Assembly (NCBI RefSeq): GCF_023821985.2
Contig: NZ_CP098805.1
Location: 5,819,001-5,883,000, forward strand
Origin: Dyadobacter chenhuakuii
GTDB lineage: Bacteria > Bacteroidota > Bacteroidia > Cytophagales > Spirosomataceae
DNA: 64,000 nucleotides
Reading direction: 5' to 3'
Made by a program: the position numbers and the translations under genes. Below the pieces are notes generated by a model, which saw only the letters and a list, made by a program, of their open reading frames with translations, did not search any database and was not told where the DNA came from. This document shows positions 26,456 through 35,618 of the stretch, piece by piece (within the stretch, counting starts at the first letter, position 1; each line of letters opens with the position of its first letter).

Positions 26456-26490
26456 ATTGTTTTATACTTACACCAATATTTAATAAGCAG

Positions 26491-27054
26491 GTGACACAAG
26501 ACAATTGTTATTTATTAGGTTATATCGTCCGCACGCACGGAACGGCGGGCAATGTTGTCATTTTCCTTGACGTAGATTATCCCGAGGAATATGAAGATCT
26601 CGACGCAATTTATGTTGAAATCAAGGGAGAGCTTGTCCCTTATTTTATTGAAAACTTCAACTTACAGAAGCAGGCCAATGCCATTGTGAAGTTTGAGGAC
26701 ATTAATACGATAGAAAAGGCACAGGCGCTTGTCGGAAGCTCACTTTATCTGTCCCTTGACGAGCTGGAAGAGCTGAGTAACGAGGAGTTTTATTATCATG
26801 AAATCAAAGGCTTCACGGTTGTAGATCAAACTGCCGGGACACTTGGTGTCGTGCGCGAAGTTTATTCCCTGAATGGCCAGGACCTGATCGCAATGGATTA
26901 TCAGGGCGTAGAAGTGCTTATTCCAACTGCCGCTGACATTGTGTTAAGAGCTGATAAAGATAACAAGCAACTTATGGTAAATTTGCCTGAGGGTTTATTG
27001 GAAGTTTATCTTGACAATTCTGACTCTGAAAATACGCCAGACGATGCGGATTGA
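26491..27054 (+). CDS. rimM: Ribosome maturation factor RimM
   Basis: This 187-aa protein binds S19 and helps mature the 16S rRNA head in the 30S subunit. The RimM N-terminal domain ([20 protein letters not shown], about 5-80) and the PRC-barrel domain ([39 protein letters not shown]) are present. The GTG at 26491 is chosen as start because it gives the family opening [17 protein letters not shown]. An upstream in-frame ATG at 26425 falls inside the hairpin and would add an unrelated 22-residue leader. The gene overlaps trmD by 11 bases. Confidence 0.92.
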   Translation: MTQDNCYLLGYIVRTHGTAGNVVIFLDVDYPEEYEDLDAIYVEIKGELVPYFIENFNLQKQANAIVKFEDINTIEKAQALVGSSLYLSLDELEELSNEEFYYHEIKGFTVVDQTAGTLGVVREVYSLNGQDLIAMDYQGVEVLIPTAADIVLRADKDNKQLMVNLPEGLLEVYLDNSDSENTPDDAD

Positions 27055-27715
27055 TATTTTGACATGCGTTCCGAATCTGCTGGATAGCTTTTTTGCACAT
27101 TCTATCCTGAAACGTGCCCAACAAGGTGGTTTTGTGGAAGTGATGGTGCATGATATCCGCGATTACTCAGTTAATAAGCATCGGACGATTGATGATTATG
27201 CATTTGGCGGAGGGGCCGGGATGGTCTTGCAAATCGAGCCCATTGCACGGTGCATTCGTGGTTTGCAGGAGGAGCGGAGTTATGACGAGATTATTTATCT
27301 CACACCGGATGGAGAGCTGATGCAACAGCCTATGGTGAACCAGCTTTCTCTGAAAGGGAACATTATCATGCTATGCGGCCACTACAAAGGGGTGGACCAG
27401 CGCGTGCGGGATATGTTCATCACCAAAGAAGTTAGTATTGGAGATTACGTGCTTTCGGGTGGAGAACTTGCCGCGGCTGTCCTTTCCGATGCCATTATAC
27501 GCTTGCTTCCGGGTGTGCTTAATGATGAGACTTCGGCATTAACGGACTCCTTCCAGGATAACCTCCTTGCACCGCCTGTATACACGCGGCCAGCTGATTT
27601 CGAAGGCCATAAGGTTCCTGAGATCCTGATGTCGGGACATGAAGCTAAAATAGAAGAATGGCGCTATGAGCAATCCGTTCAGCGAACCAGGGAACGTCGC
27701 CCGGATTTATTATAA
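27044..27715 (+). CDS. trmD: tRNA (guanine37-N1)-methyltransferase TrmD
   Basis: This 223-aa SPOUT-class enzyme makes m1G37 in tRNA with S-adenosylmethionine, which prevents +1 frameshifts. Conserved parts are [15 protein letters not shown] at the start, [21 protein letters not shown], the trefoil knot [15 protein letters not shown] and [13 protein letters not shown], and [16 protein letters not shown]. The ATG at 27044 gives the family start and overlaps rimM, so translation is probably coupled. The next gene is convergent and its stop lies 2 bases beyond. Confidence 0.95.
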   Translation: MRIDILTCVPNLLDSFFAHSILKRAQQGGFVEVMVHDIRDYSVNKHRTIDDYAFGGGAGMVLQIEPIARCIRGLQEERSYDEIIYLTPDGELMQQPMVNQLSLKGNIIMLCGHYKGVDQRVRDMFITKEVSIGDYVLSGGELAAAVLSDAIIRLLPGVLNDETSALTDSFQDNLLAPPVYTRPADFEGHKVPEILMSGHEAKIEEWRYEQSVQRTRERRPDLL

Positions 27716-27717
27716 CA

Positions 27718-28161
27718 TTAAAAATCCAGGCTGCAATTGATCCACTCATTGTCGAAGTTGGTGCCGTACTTGCGGTAAAATCCAACGGCTGACGTATTCC
27801 AATCCAGCACCTGCCACAACATGCCCGTGCAGCCGGTTTGTTTGGCAGCTGCTACGGTCGCATCGAACAGGATCTTGCCTATGCCATTCCCGCGCATATC
27901 CTCTGTCACGATAATGTCTTCCATGTATAATCTTTTCCCTTTCCAGGTCGAATACCGGTAATAGTACAGCGACATGCCGATGATCCTGGAATCCGATTCG
28001 GCCACAAAGAAGTCATACAATTTTTCATTATAGTCACGGGTCATTTTTTCGACATTGTTCGAAACTTGATCCAGCGCTCGTTCATAAAGCGCCAGTTCTT
28101 TGACCAATTCAAAAATTGCAGGGATGTCTTCTAGGTTTCCGGGTCGGGTTGAGATTGTCAT
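27718..28161 (-). CDS. GNAT-family N-acetyltransferase
   Basis: This 147-aa single-domain GNAT protein has the N-terminal opening MTISTRPGNLEDIPAIFELV, the strand-4 stretch KRLYMEDIIVTEDMRGNGIGKILFDA containing the acetyl-CoA loop (RGNGIG), and the C-terminal WQVLDWNTSAVGFYRKYGTN. The pattern GMLWQVLDWNTSAVGFYRK is close to that of spermidine/diamine acetyltransferases (SAT-like), so a polyamine or small amine substrate is possible but not shown. It lies convergent to trmD with two bases between the stops, and 47 bases downstream of the pseudouridine synthase gene on the same strand. Confidence 0.9.
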   Translation of the reverse strand: MTISTRPGNLEDIPAIFELVKELALYERALDQVSNNVEKMTRDYNEKLYDFFVAESDSRIIGMSLYYYRYSTWKGKRLYMEDIIVTEDMRGNGIGKILFDATVAAAKQTGCTGMLWQVLDWNTSAVGFYRKYGTNFDNEWINCSLDF

Positions 28162-28208
28162 AGCTTGGTTTTATAAATATCCAGTAAGAGTTTAGAAGAT
28201 ACAATTTC

Positions 28209-29240
28209 CTACTGATTGTTCGTATAGATTTCCCACTTTTCTAGAATTGCCTGAAAGTTTTTGGGAAGTTCGGTGTCAAATTGCATCCATTGCCTTGTGG
28301 CAGGATGTACAAATCCCAGGGACTTTGCGTGCAGTGCCTGGCCAGGCAGCAGATCAAAAAGATTTGTTACCATGGCTTTATAACTGCCATTTGACGGCCC
28401 GCGCAGGATTTTGTCGCCGCCGTAAGTGGTGTCATTAAAAATCGGATGGCCAATGTGCTTCATATGTGCCCTGATCTGGTGCGTACGGCCCGTTTCAAGG
28501 TTACATTGAACAAGTGTGACGTAGTGAAAGGATTGGATGGTCTTGTAATGCGTGATCGCATGCTTCCCCTGGCTTCCATCGGGGAAGACGTCCATTACAC
28601 GACGATCTTTTGCACTCCGCCCAACGTTTCCGGTTATAGTTCCTGATTGCTCCTTGGGCTCTCCCCAAATCAAAGCGTTGTAGGTCCGCTCAATGGTGTG
28701 ATCCGAAAATTGTTTGGCTAAAAACGTCATCGCAAATTCGGTTTTTGCAATAACAAGCAGGCCAGAGGTGTCTTTATCAATGCGGTGAACCAATCCCGGC
28801 CGTCCTTCGCCATTTCTACCTGTGGGCAGTTGCTGAAAGTGATAAACCAATGCATTAATCAGCGTTCCCGACCAGTTTCCGAATGCCGGGTGAACAACCA
28901 TGCCGGTTGGCTTATTAACAATCAGAAGCACTTCATCTTCATAAATAATGTCAAGCGGAATGTTTTCGGGAATAATCTCCGTATCGCGCGGCGGCTCTGG
29001 GAGGGAAAGGGTAATGACATCCAGCGGCTTTACTTTATAACTCGCTTTGGTAACCAGCCCATTCACCTTTACGGCTTCCGCATCAATTCCATTTTGTATT
29101 TTTGTCCGCGAAGCATTTGCGACATGTAAGCTCAGATATTTGTCCAGCCTGATCAATCCCTGGCCTTTGTCAGCAACAATCCTGTAATGTTCAAACAAAT
29201 CATCTTCTTCTGAGGCAATCTCAATATGGTCTTCGGACAT
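28209..29240 (-). CDS. RluA-family 23S rRNA/tRNA pseudouridine synthase
   Basis: This is a 343-aa protein. An S4 RNA-binding domain lies at about 28-90 (IRLDKYLSLHVANASRTKIQ). The RluA catalytic domain follows with VNKPTGMVVHPAFGNWSGTL and LVHRIDKDTSGLLVIAKTEF, where the Asp after HRI is the catalytic residue, then TGRTHQIRAHMKHIGHPIFND. Length and S4 domain fit RluD (positions in helix 69 of 23S rRNA), but RluC-like enzymes look similar, so I give no symbol. It modifies uridines co- or post-transcriptionally in the cytoplasm. A -7 box on the minus strand lies at 29264-29271. Confidence 0.92.
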   Translation of the reverse strand: MSEDHIEIASEEDDLFEHYRIVADKGQGLIRLDKYLSLHVANASRTKIQNGIDAEAVKVNGLVTKASYKVKPLDVITLSLPEPPRDTEIIPENIPLDIIYEDEVLLIVNKPTGMVVHPAFGNWSGTLINALVYHFQQLPTGRNGEGRPGLVHRIDKDTSGLLVIAKTEFAMTFLAKQFSDHTIERTYNALIWGEPKEQSGTITGNVGRSAKDRRVMDVFPDGSQGKHAITHYKTIQSFHYVTLVQCNLETGRTHQIRAHMKHIGHPIFNDTTYGGDKILRGPSNGSYKAMVTNLFDLLPGQALHAKSLGFVHPATRQWMQFDTELPKNFQAILEKWEIYTNNQ

Positions 29241-29263
29241 TCGAAATGGTCATTTATTATAAA

Positions 29264-29271
29264 CAAAATTA
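29264..29271 (-). promoter_or_regulatory. Bacteroidota -7 box for the pseudouridine synthase gene
   Basis: On the minus strand this reads TAATTTTG, a full TAnnTTTG match 24 bases before the start codon at 29240. Confidence 0.45.
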
Positions 29272-29280
29272 TCAAAATAA

Positions 29281-30177
29281 GTGGATTTAATAAGTGCCGT
29301 GCTCCCCACCCCGATAGAGAGACTTTCCAATGTCATGACGGAAGCTGCCGGTATAACGTTGTACATCAAGCGTGATGACCTGATCCATCCGACGGTGTCC
29401 GGTAACAAATGGCGGAAGCTGAAATACAATTTGCTCGAAGCCAGCAGCCAGGGATATACACGCATTCTGACATTCGGCGGTGCGTTTTCCAATCACTTGT
29501 ATGCCACTGCGGCTGCGGGTAATGCCTTGGGTTTTGAAACAATCGGCGTTGTAAGGGGCGAAGAATTAGCAGAAAAGCTTTCGCCCACATTGCTATTTTG
29601 CCAGAATCAAGGAATGCAGCTGTATTTCGTATCGCGGTCGGAATACAAGCTGAGGAGCTCGGATAATTATCTGCTGGATCTCGCTACAAAGTTTGATCAT
29701 CCTTTTATAGTCCCGGAAGGCGGTACTTCCACATTAGCATTGCAGGGCGTGGCGGAAATGGTGCCGGAAGTAAATGTGCAACTGGCTAAAACCGCTAATT
29801 ACTTTGCCGTTGCTGCGGGCACGGGCGGAACAGCAGCCGGACTGCTATCTGCTGGCGCAAACGTGCTTGCTTTTTCAGCATTAAAAGGCGGGGAATTTTT
29901 GAAAAATGACATTAGCATGCTGTTAAGCAACCAACATTCATCCGGAAGTTTACAGCTCTTTACAGATTACCATTTTGGAGGCTATGCCAAATGGAACCCG
30001 GAGCTTATCGCGTTCATGCAGAATTTTAAGGACGAATTTGGCATCCAGCTCGAACAGGTTTACACGGCTAAAATGTTCTTCGGGCTTTTTGATCTGATCC
30101 GTAAAAATCATTTTCCAAAAGGCACTACAATCGTTGCCGTGCACACGGGCGGCTTGCAGGGATTGCTTAAAGCATAG
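29281..30177 (+). CDS. 1-aminocyclopropane-1-carboxylate deaminase/D-cysteine desulfhydrase-like PLP enzyme
   Basis: This 298-aa fold-type II PLP enzyme shows the family opening LPTPIERLSNVMTEAAGITLYIKRDDL. The PLP lysine is K43 in SGNKWRKLKYN, and FGGAFSNHLYATAAAG binds the substrate carboxylate. The glycine loop AAGTGGTAAGLL holds the cofactor phosphate. D-cysteine desulfhydrase (giving pyruvate, ammonia and H2S) is more likely than true ACC deaminase in this phylum, but the deciding residues cannot be judged by eye. The start is a GTG at 29281; no closer ATG fits. It is divergent from the pseudouridine synthase and convergent with the antiporter gene. Confidence 0.88.
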   Translation: MDLISAVLPTPIERLSNVMTEAAGITLYIKRDDLIHPTVSGNKWRKLKYNLLEASSQGYTRILTFGGAFSNHLYATAAAGNALGFETIGVVRGEELAEKLSPTLLFCQNQGMQLYFVSRSEYKLRSSDNYLLDLATKFDHPFIVPEGGTSTLALQGVAEMVPEVNVQLAKTANYFAVAAGTGGTAAGLLSAGANVLAFSALKGGEFLKNDISMLLSNQHSSGSLQLFTDYHFGGYAKWNPELIAFMQNFKDEFGIQLEQVYTAKMFFGLFDLIRKNHFPKGTTIVAVHTGGLQGLLKA

Positions 30178-30182
30178 GCAAT

Positions 30183-32453
30183 TCAGGACAGGGCGGGGAT
30201 TTCTTCGTCGCTGTTCGCTGATTTTGTTCTGACAAATTCTTTGATCAGATCTTTTTCTCCTGCAATCCACAATACATCATCGTTTTCAATGATCATCGAC
30301 GAATCGGGGTTGAGGATGCGCTCGCCGTTTCTTTCCAGCCCTACAATCATCCCACGCGTTTTTTCCCTGATTTGACTGCTTCGGATACTTTTTCCACGGA
30401 TCTGATACTCGCTTCTCACTTCCACGCGTTCCAGCACAATGCTGTCTTCGTGCGCCATATAGACGTCCCCATTCGTGCTCACCTCAATATGCCCCCGGAA
30501 GATATCCAGCTGGTCGTCCGTCCCGATAACTTCGATGCGGTCACAGGGATACAGCACTTCGGTAGGGCGGGGGAGATAAATCGTTTTACTGCCGCGCTCG
30601 ATCAGCACAACATTGATCCCAAAATTTTCCCTGATCTTTAATTCCTGCAAAGTTTTGCCAATAAGAGAGGAATCGGCGCTCACTTCCAGAAACGCAAAAT
30701 GCGCGTCCCAGGGCAGCAATATCATTTTGGATTTTCCACTTCCTTCCAGCTGTCTTGCATTTAAATTTTGCAAAAAGCGCTCTTCAATGCGGGTGTAAAA
30801 GGTTTGTAATCTTTGATAAAAAATTGCAAAACCCAGGATCATAATCCCGCCGGCTACGGCCAGCGCGGTGGGCGTAGCAAAAAAGGAGTTGAGCAGAAAA
30901 CCCATTAATAAAATAGCAATCAGCACGCGTGAAAGTTCTAGCAACAGCAACGGGCCGCGGCTGAATTTCCGGCTTAACCAGATCGCTGAATAAGCTTTCC
31001 TATTGGATCTTTTGAAAATGAGCGCCCATAGGAATGGAGAAATCAAAAGAAATGTAATGCCAAACAATACGGCATTGGTAATGTAAGTTTCCGGAACCCT
31101 GGTATGCAATTGATCCGCGAGCTGACGCGAGGAGGCCATAACAATCCCGATGATCACCACCGAATTTAGTATAACCGTTTGTGAATAGGATTTCAGGATC
31201 TGGTTCCAATGCGTGGTCTGGACAATCGTTTCGGTGCTGGTGCTATATCTGTTCAGATAATGTTTCCACCGCTCCGGCAGCCGTTTTTCGAGCCATTCTG
31301 AAAGCGGTTCGGAGGCTTTCATCATGTAAGGCGTCGTAAATGTGGTGATGACAGAAACCCCCACCGCAATCGGATAAAGAAAACTGCTTGTTACGCTCAG
31401 CGAAAGTCCCAGGTTGGCAATAATGAATGAAAATTCACCGATCTGCGACATGCTCATTCCGGACTGCAATGAATTTTTGAGTGGCTGTCCCGAAATGATG
31501 GCGCCCAGTGAAACGAATGTTGTTTTACCTAAAATCACAACCAAAACCAGGATGGCTGTCGGCAATGCATATTCCACCAGCAGGCCTGGATTAATCAGCA
31601 TTCCGACCGATATAAAGAACACCGCACCAAAAAGATCTTTCAATGGTTTCAACAAATGCTCGATCTTTTCGGCATGGGTAGTTTCAGCCAGGATCGAACC
31701 CATGATGAACGCGCCAAGCGCTGCCGAAAAGCCCGCCTGCGTTACCAGAAAAACCATCCCAAAGCATAATGCCACAGAGGTGATAAGGACGCTCTCGTCG
31801 TTCATTAGCTTTCTGTAACGCCTGAGAAGCGTGGGAAACACAAATATGCCGCCCAAAAACCATAATGTCAGGAAGAAGAATAGTTTGAGGATAGATTGTA
31901 ACAGCTCCATCCCAGCAAATTGCTGACTGATAGAAAGCGTGGAAAGTAACACCATGAGCAGCACTGCCGTCAAATCCTCGATCACCAGGATGCCCAGCAC
32001 GACGCGGGTGAATTTCTGTGTTTTTAACCCTAGTTCATCAAAAGCCCTGAATATGATCGTGGTGGAGGAAATCGCGATGATCCCACCCAGAAAAAGACTG
32101 TCTGTTTTGCTCCATCCCAGCAGCTGGCCCGTTGTAAAACCAGTGGTCAGCATCATTCCTACTTCAAACAAACCCGTTATAGCGGCTGTATTGCCGACCT
32201 TGACCAGTTTTTTAAAACTAAATTCGAGACCTAAGTTGAAAAGCAGGAAAATCACACCAATCTCTGCCCATATCTCGATGGTTTTAATGTCAGTGATGGT
32301 TGGAAATAAGTTGAAATTAGGACCTACAAGCAATCCAGCCAATATGTAACCTAAAACGATGGGCTGTTTTAATTTTTTGAAAATAAGGGTAATGATACCC
32401 GCCATCGTGAGTATTAATGAAAGGTCGACAATCAGTTGCGGAACGTGCGTCAT
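30183..32453 (-). CDS. CPA2-family monovalent cation:proton antiporter with two TrkA-C domains
   Basis: This protein is about 756 aa. Residues about 1-400 hold 12 or so membrane helices of the Na+/H+ exchanger fold, with the KefB-like motifs GYILAGLLVGP, EIGVIFLLFNLGLEFS and GFSAALGAFIMGSILAE. Further helices at about 420-570 are less usual. Two C-terminal RCK-C domains (about 585-660 and 670-740; IGKTLQELKIRENFGINVV and GKSIRSSQIREKTRGMIVG) probably gate the channel by ligand binding. It likely exports K+ or Na+ for pH or osmotic control. The ATG at 32453 is preferred to a TTG twelve codons upstream. Confidence 0.9.
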   Translation of the reverse strand: MTHVPQLIVDLSLILTMAGIITLIFKKLKQPIVLGYILAGLLVGPNFNLFPTITDIKTIEIWAEIGVIFLLFNLGLEFSFKKLVKVGNTAAITGLFEVGMMLTTGFTTGQLLGWSKTDSLFLGGIIAISSTTIIFRAFDELGLKTQKFTRVVLGILVIEDLTAVLLMVLLSTLSISQQFAGMELLQSILKLFFFLTLWFLGGIFVFPTLLRRYRKLMNDESVLITSVALCFGMVFLVTQAGFSAALGAFIMGSILAETTHAEKIEHLLKPLKDLFGAVFFISVGMLINPGLLVEYALPTAILVLVVILGKTTFVSLGAIISGQPLKNSLQSGMSMSQIGEFSFIIANLGLSLSVTSSFLYPIAVGVSVITTFTTPYMMKASEPLSEWLEKRLPERWKHYLNRYSTSTETIVQTTHWNQILKSYSQTVILNSVVIIGIVMASSRQLADQLHTRVPETYITNAVLFGITFLLISPFLWALIFKRSNRKAYSAIWLSRKFSRGPLLLLELSRVLIAILLMGFLLNSFFATPTALAVAGGIMILGFAIFYQRLQTFYTRIEERFLQNLNARQLEGSGKSKMILLPWDAHFAFLEVSADSSLIGKTLQELKIRENFGINVVLIERGSKTIYLPRPTEVLYPCDRIEVIGTDDQLDIFRGHIEVSTNGDVYMAHEDSIVLERVEVRSEYQIRGKSIRSSQIREKTRGMIVGLERNGERILNPDSSMIIENDDVLWIAGEKDLIKEFVRTKSANSDEEIPALS

Positions 32454-32498
32454 ATAATGGTTTAGTGGCGAATATTTTCTTGAGGTCAATAAAATACA

Positions 32499-32526
32499 AA
32501 AAGCCTCTGACGTATCAAAGGCTTTT
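32499..32526 (-). terminator. Terminator downstream of sufB
   Basis: AAAAGCCT (32499-32506) and AGGCTTTT (32519-32526) form an 8-bp stem. On the minus strand a T-rich run follows. It separates sufB from the antiporter gene. Confidence 0.65.
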
Positions 32527-32560
32527 GTAATGCAATCGTATAAAAAGTTGGGTTACAGCA

Positions 32561-34012
32561 TCAACCTACGCTGCCTTCCAAACTGATTTCCAGTAATTTC
32601 TGTGCTTCCACTGCAAACTCCATCGGAAGCTGGTTCAGCACTTCTTTTGCGTAACCATTAACAATCAATGCAACCGCCTGCTCGGTAGGAATTCCGCGTT
32701 GATTACAGTAAAAAAGAATGTCTTCACCAATCTTCGAAGTGGTTGCTTCGTGTTCCACAGTTGCGGAAGGGTTGCTTACTTCAATGTATGGGAATGTATG
32801 CGCCCCGCATTTGTCACCCAATAACAGGGAATCGCATTGCGAAAAGTTTCGCGCTTTTTCGGCTTTCTTGAAAACCTGCACGAGTCCTCTGTACGAATTC
32901 TGGCTCTTACCGGCTGAAATACCTTTTGAAACGATACGGCTCTTCGTATTCTTACCGATATGGATCATTTTCGTCCCCGTATCAGCTTGCTGCATGTTAT
33001 TAGTAACCGCAACAGAGTAAAATTCACCAATTGAATTATCGCCTTTCAGGATCACCGAAGGATATTTCCACGTGATCGCCGAACCGGTTTCAACCTGCGT
33101 CCATGAGATTTTTGAGCCAGCACCGTCACAAAGACCGCGTTTGGTTACAAAGTTGTAAATCCCGCCTTTTCCGTCTTTATCGCCCGGATACCAGTTCTGA
33201 ACAGTTGAATATTTAACATTCGCATTCTCATGTGCGAAGATTTCCACAACAGCCGCGTGCAGCTGGTTTTCATCACGCATCGGCGCTGTACAGCCTTCCA
33301 GATAACTTACGTGGCTATCAGCATCGCCAATAATCAGCGTACGCTCAAATTGTCCTGTTCCCGCAGCATTGATACGGAAATAAGTGGAAAGCTCCATCGG
33401 GCAACGAACGCCTTTTGGAATGTAGACAAAAGAACCATCAGAGAATACAGCAGAATTCAATGCTGCATAATAGTTGTCTTTCGGTGGAACAACCGATCCC
33501 AGATATTTCTGAACCAGTGCAGGATGTTCACGAATAGCCTCGCTGATGGAACAGAATATAATACCCTTTTCTTTCAGCGATTCTTTAAATGTTGTAAAAA
33601 CCGATTCAGAGTCCATAACAGCATCAACCGCGATGGAAACGCCTGAAAGTCTCTTTTGCTCGTTAAGGGAAATTCCCAGACGCTCAAAAGTGTCACGCAA
33701 TTCCGGATCAATGTCATCCAGACTGTCAACCTGCTTTTTCTTTTTAGGCGCCGAATAATATTTGATTGCCTGAAAATCGATTTTTGGATAATGTACGTTA
33801 GGCCACTTGGGTTCAGCCATAGTAAGCCACAAATGATAAGCTTTCAAACGCCACGCAAGCATCCACTCCGGTTCATTTTTTTTGGCTGAGATAAACCTGA
33901 CAATATCATCATTCAGCCCCATAGGAGCTTCATCTGCTTCAATATCAGTTACAAAACCATATTTGTATTCCGAACTGGTGATTTCCTCCAACAATTCATC
34001 TTCTTTGCTCAT
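32561..34012 (-). CDS. sufB: Fe-S cluster scaffold complex subunit SufB
   Basis: This 483-aa protein is a SUF scaffold subunit on which Fe-S clusters are built with SufC and SufD. Family marks: [22 protein letters not shown] in the N-terminal third, [44 protein letters not shown], and the C-terminal [20 protein letters not shown] with conserved CNQRGI. The length is normal. sufC and sufD are not next to it: a terminator and an antiporter gene follow. Bacteroidota often keep sufB-C-D-S together, so this is a split arrangement or the rest lies elsewhere. A -7 box is at 34086-34093 and a dyad lies in the leader. Confidence 0.96.
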   Translation of the reverse strand: MSKEDELLEEITSSEYKYGFVTDIEADEAPMGLNDDIVRFISAKKNEPEWMLAWRLKAYHLWLTMAEPKWPNVHYPKIDFQAIKYYSAPKKKKQVDSLDDIDPELRDTFERLGISLNEQKRLSGVSIAVDAVMDSESVFTTFKESLKEKGIIFCSISEAIREHPALVQKYLGSVVPPKDNYYAALNSAVFSDGSFVYIPKGVRCPMELSTYFRINAAGTGQFERTLIIGDADSHVSYLEGCTAPMRDENQLHAAVVEIFAHENANVKYSTVQNWYPGDKDGKGGIYNFVTKRGLCDGAGSKISWTQVETGSAITWKYPSVILKGDNSIGEFYSVAVTNNMQQADTGTKMIHIGKNTKSRIVSKGISAGKSQNSYRGLVQVFKKAEKARNFSQCDSLLLGDKCGAHTFPYIEVSNPSATVEHEATTSKIGEDILFYCNQRGIPTEQAVALIVNGYAKEVLNQLPMEFAVEAQKLLEISLEGSVG

Positions 34013-34028
34013 AGTCTAATTATTATCA

Positions 34029-34058
34029 CACTGTGTTTCGTTTAATAGTAACACAGAG
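34029..34058. promoter_or_regulatory. Inverted repeat in the sufB leader, possible regulator site
   Basis: CACTGTGTT (34029-34037) and AACACAGAG (34050-34058) are reverse complements with one mismatch and a 12-base spacer. It lies between the -7 box and the sufB start. An Fe-S sensing or stress regulator could bind here; this is inference. Confidence 0.35.
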
Positions 34059-34085
34059 AACGGGGATTGAGTTTATTGAGAACAT

Positions 34086-34093
34086 CAAAAATA
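34086..34093 (-). promoter_or_regulatory. Bacteroidota -7 box for sufB
   Basis: On the minus strand the site reads TATTTTTG, a full match to TAnnTTTG, 74 bases before the start codon. Confidence 0.45.
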
Positions 34094-34108
34094 CACAAAA
34101 ATGCGGAT

Positions 34109-35074
34109 TTATAGGTAAGCTCCCGTCGAAAGATAGTTCTTCACATAGTCATCAATTCCTTCTTCCAATGAGGTAAAAGGACGTGTGAAACCGATGGAGC
34201 GAAGTTTGCTCATATTGGCCTGCGTGAAATACTGATATTTATCCCTGATATCTTCCGGAGTGTCTATATACGAAATGTCAACCGGCCTGTCCATTGCATT
34301 GAATGTGCTTGTTACCAGGTCTTTGAATGTCCGGGCGCGGCCGCTTCCAAGGTTATAGATTCCGGAGTTTTTGCGGTGATGCATGAAGAAAATGCAAACG
34401 TCGATCAGGTCTTTTACATAAATAAAATCACGCATTTGCTCGCCGTCCTGGAAATCGGGGTTATGCGAGCGGAAAAGCTTCATTTTCTCCGTTTTATTGA
34501 TCTGATTAAAGGCATGCATAACTACGGAAGCCATCCTTCCTTTGTGATATTCATTCGGGCCGTATACATTGAAAAACTTCAATCCTGCCCAGAAAAACGG
34601 TTTTTTCTCTTGCTGTAATGCCCAGATATCAAACTCATTCTTAGAGTCGCCATATGGATTCAGCGGTTTAAGCTGTGATAATGTTGATTCGTTATCATCG
34701 TAACCGTGCTCGCCAAGTCCGTAAGTGGCTGCTGACGAAGCATATACAAGCGGAATCTGGCAAGCAACGCATTTCTCCCAGATCTGCTTGGAATAACTCA
34801 CATTCAGTTCCTCAAAAATATCCCTGTCAAATTCTGTCGTATCAGTCCGTGCGCCGATGTGAAAGATGAATTCAACATCCCGGTTGTTTTGATCAAGCCA
34901 GTCGAAAAGCGAAGTTCTTTCCACTTTTTCCTGAATTGTTTTTCCTGCAAGATTTTCTGCTTTCTCGATTTTAGAAAAATCATCGACTGCGATAATGCTT
35001 TTGAAACCGTCCTTATTTAGTCGGCTGATAAGCCCGCTGCCAATGAATCCGGCTGCACCTGTTACGATAATCAT
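34109..35074 (-). CDS. hldD: ADP-glyceromanno-heptose 6-epimerase
   Basis: This 321-aa extended SDR interconverts ADP-D- and ADP-L-glycero-manno-heptose for the LPS inner core. Motifs: MIIVTGAAGFIGSGLISRLN (NADP-binding GxxGxxG), FHIGARTDTTEFD, ASSAATYG and the catalytic NPYGDSKNEFD (Tyr, Lys), then FFNVYGPNEYHKGRMASV and LGSGRARTFKDLV. The ATG at 35074 gives the standard family start; an in-frame upstream extension of 16 residues has no support. It is divergent from queD with back-to-back -7 boxes. With lpxB close by, this points to an LPS-making cell. Confidence 0.92.
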   Translation of the reverse strand: MIIVTGAAGFIGSGLISRLNKDGFKSIIAVDDFSKIEKAENLAGKTIQEKVERTSLFDWLDQNNRDVEFIFHIGARTDTTEFDRDIFEELNVSYSKQIWEKCVACQIPLVYASSAATYGLGEHGYDDNESTLSQLKPLNPYGDSKNEFDIWALQQEKKPFFWAGLKFFNVYGPNEYHKGRMASVVMHAFNQINKTEKMKLFRSHNPDFQDGEQMRDFIYVKDLIDVCIFFMHHRKNSGIYNLGSGRARTFKDLVTSTFNAMDRPVDISYIDTPEDIRDKYQYFTQANMSKLRSIGFTRPFTSLEEGIDDYVKNYLSTGAYL

Positions 35075-35119
35075 GGGAGAGATATATGTGATTTTTATTA
35101 TTATCCTCTTGTTAAGCTG

Positions 35120-35127
35120 CAAAACTA
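35120..35127 (-). promoter_or_regulatory. -7 box for hldD
   Basis: On the minus strand this reads TAGTTTTG, a match to TAnnTTTG 46 bases before the hldD start. It lies only 13 bases from the queD -7 box on the other strand, so the two promoters probably overlap and may compete. Confidence 0.45.
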
Positions 35128-35140
35128 CGGATACAAGATG

Positions 35141-35148
35141 TAATTTTG
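35141..35148 (+). promoter_or_regulatory. -7 box for queD
   Basis: TAATTTTG matches TAnnTTTG, 38 bases before the queD ATG. No -33 box at standard spacing. Confidence 0.45.
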
Positions 35149-35178
35149 TACCCTATTTATTAAGGGAGAAGAAGATTT

Positions 35179-35598
35179 ATGATTTACGTAACAAGAAAAG
35201 AGCATTTTAACGCAGCCCACCGTCTTTTCAATCCGGCATGGTCTGAGGAAAAAAACCAGGAAGTGTTTGGGCCATGTGCTAACAACAACTGGCACGGACA
35301 CAATTTTGAGCTGATTGTTACTGTAAAAGGAAAGCCGGATCCGGACACGGGATTCGTGATCGATTTAAAGGTGCTGGGTGACATTGTGAAAGAGAAAGTG
35401 GTGGACAAAGTGGACCATAAAAATCTCAATTTGGATGTTGATTTTATGCAGGGCAAAATGGCTTCCTGTGAAATTTTTGTAACCGAAATATGGAATATCC
35501 TTGCGCCTGCCATCGCTGCCGCATCCCCGCAGTCCAAGCTGCATTACATTAAGCTGGTTGAAACGCCAAAGAATTTCGTAGAGTATTACGGCGAATAA
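35179..35598 (+). CDS. queD: 6-carboxytetrahydropterin synthase / 6-pyruvoyl-tetrahydropterin synthase family
   Basis: This 139-aa enzyme of the PTPS/QueD family converts dihydroneopterin triphosphate to 6-carboxy-tetrahydropterin in queuosine synthesis (or to 6-pyruvoyl-tetrahydropterin). Zinc ligands are visible as H14 (FNAAHRL), H39 and H41 (NWHGHNF), with the catalytic Cys33 in GPCANNN. The later DKVDHKNLN and KLVETPKNFVEYY carry the catalytic Asp-His and the pterin-binding Glu. No queC or queE gene is adjacent, so the QueD role is the likeliest but not proven. lpxB follows 20 bases later. Confidence 0.88.
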   Translation: MIYVTRKEHFNAAHRLFNPAWSEEKNQEVFGPCANNNWHGHNFELIVTVKGKPDPDTGFVIDLKVLGDIVKEKVVDKVDHKNLNLDVDFMQGKMASCEIFVTEIWNILAPAIAAASPQSKLHYIKLVETPKNFVEYYGE

Positions 35599-35618
35599 GC
35601 GCCAACTGACTAGTCCAG

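Noticed and set aside
26425-26490. Upstream ATG extension of rimM
   Set aside because: The ATG is in the stem of a strong hairpin, and the extra 22 residues do not match the family. The GTG at 26491 gives the normal start.
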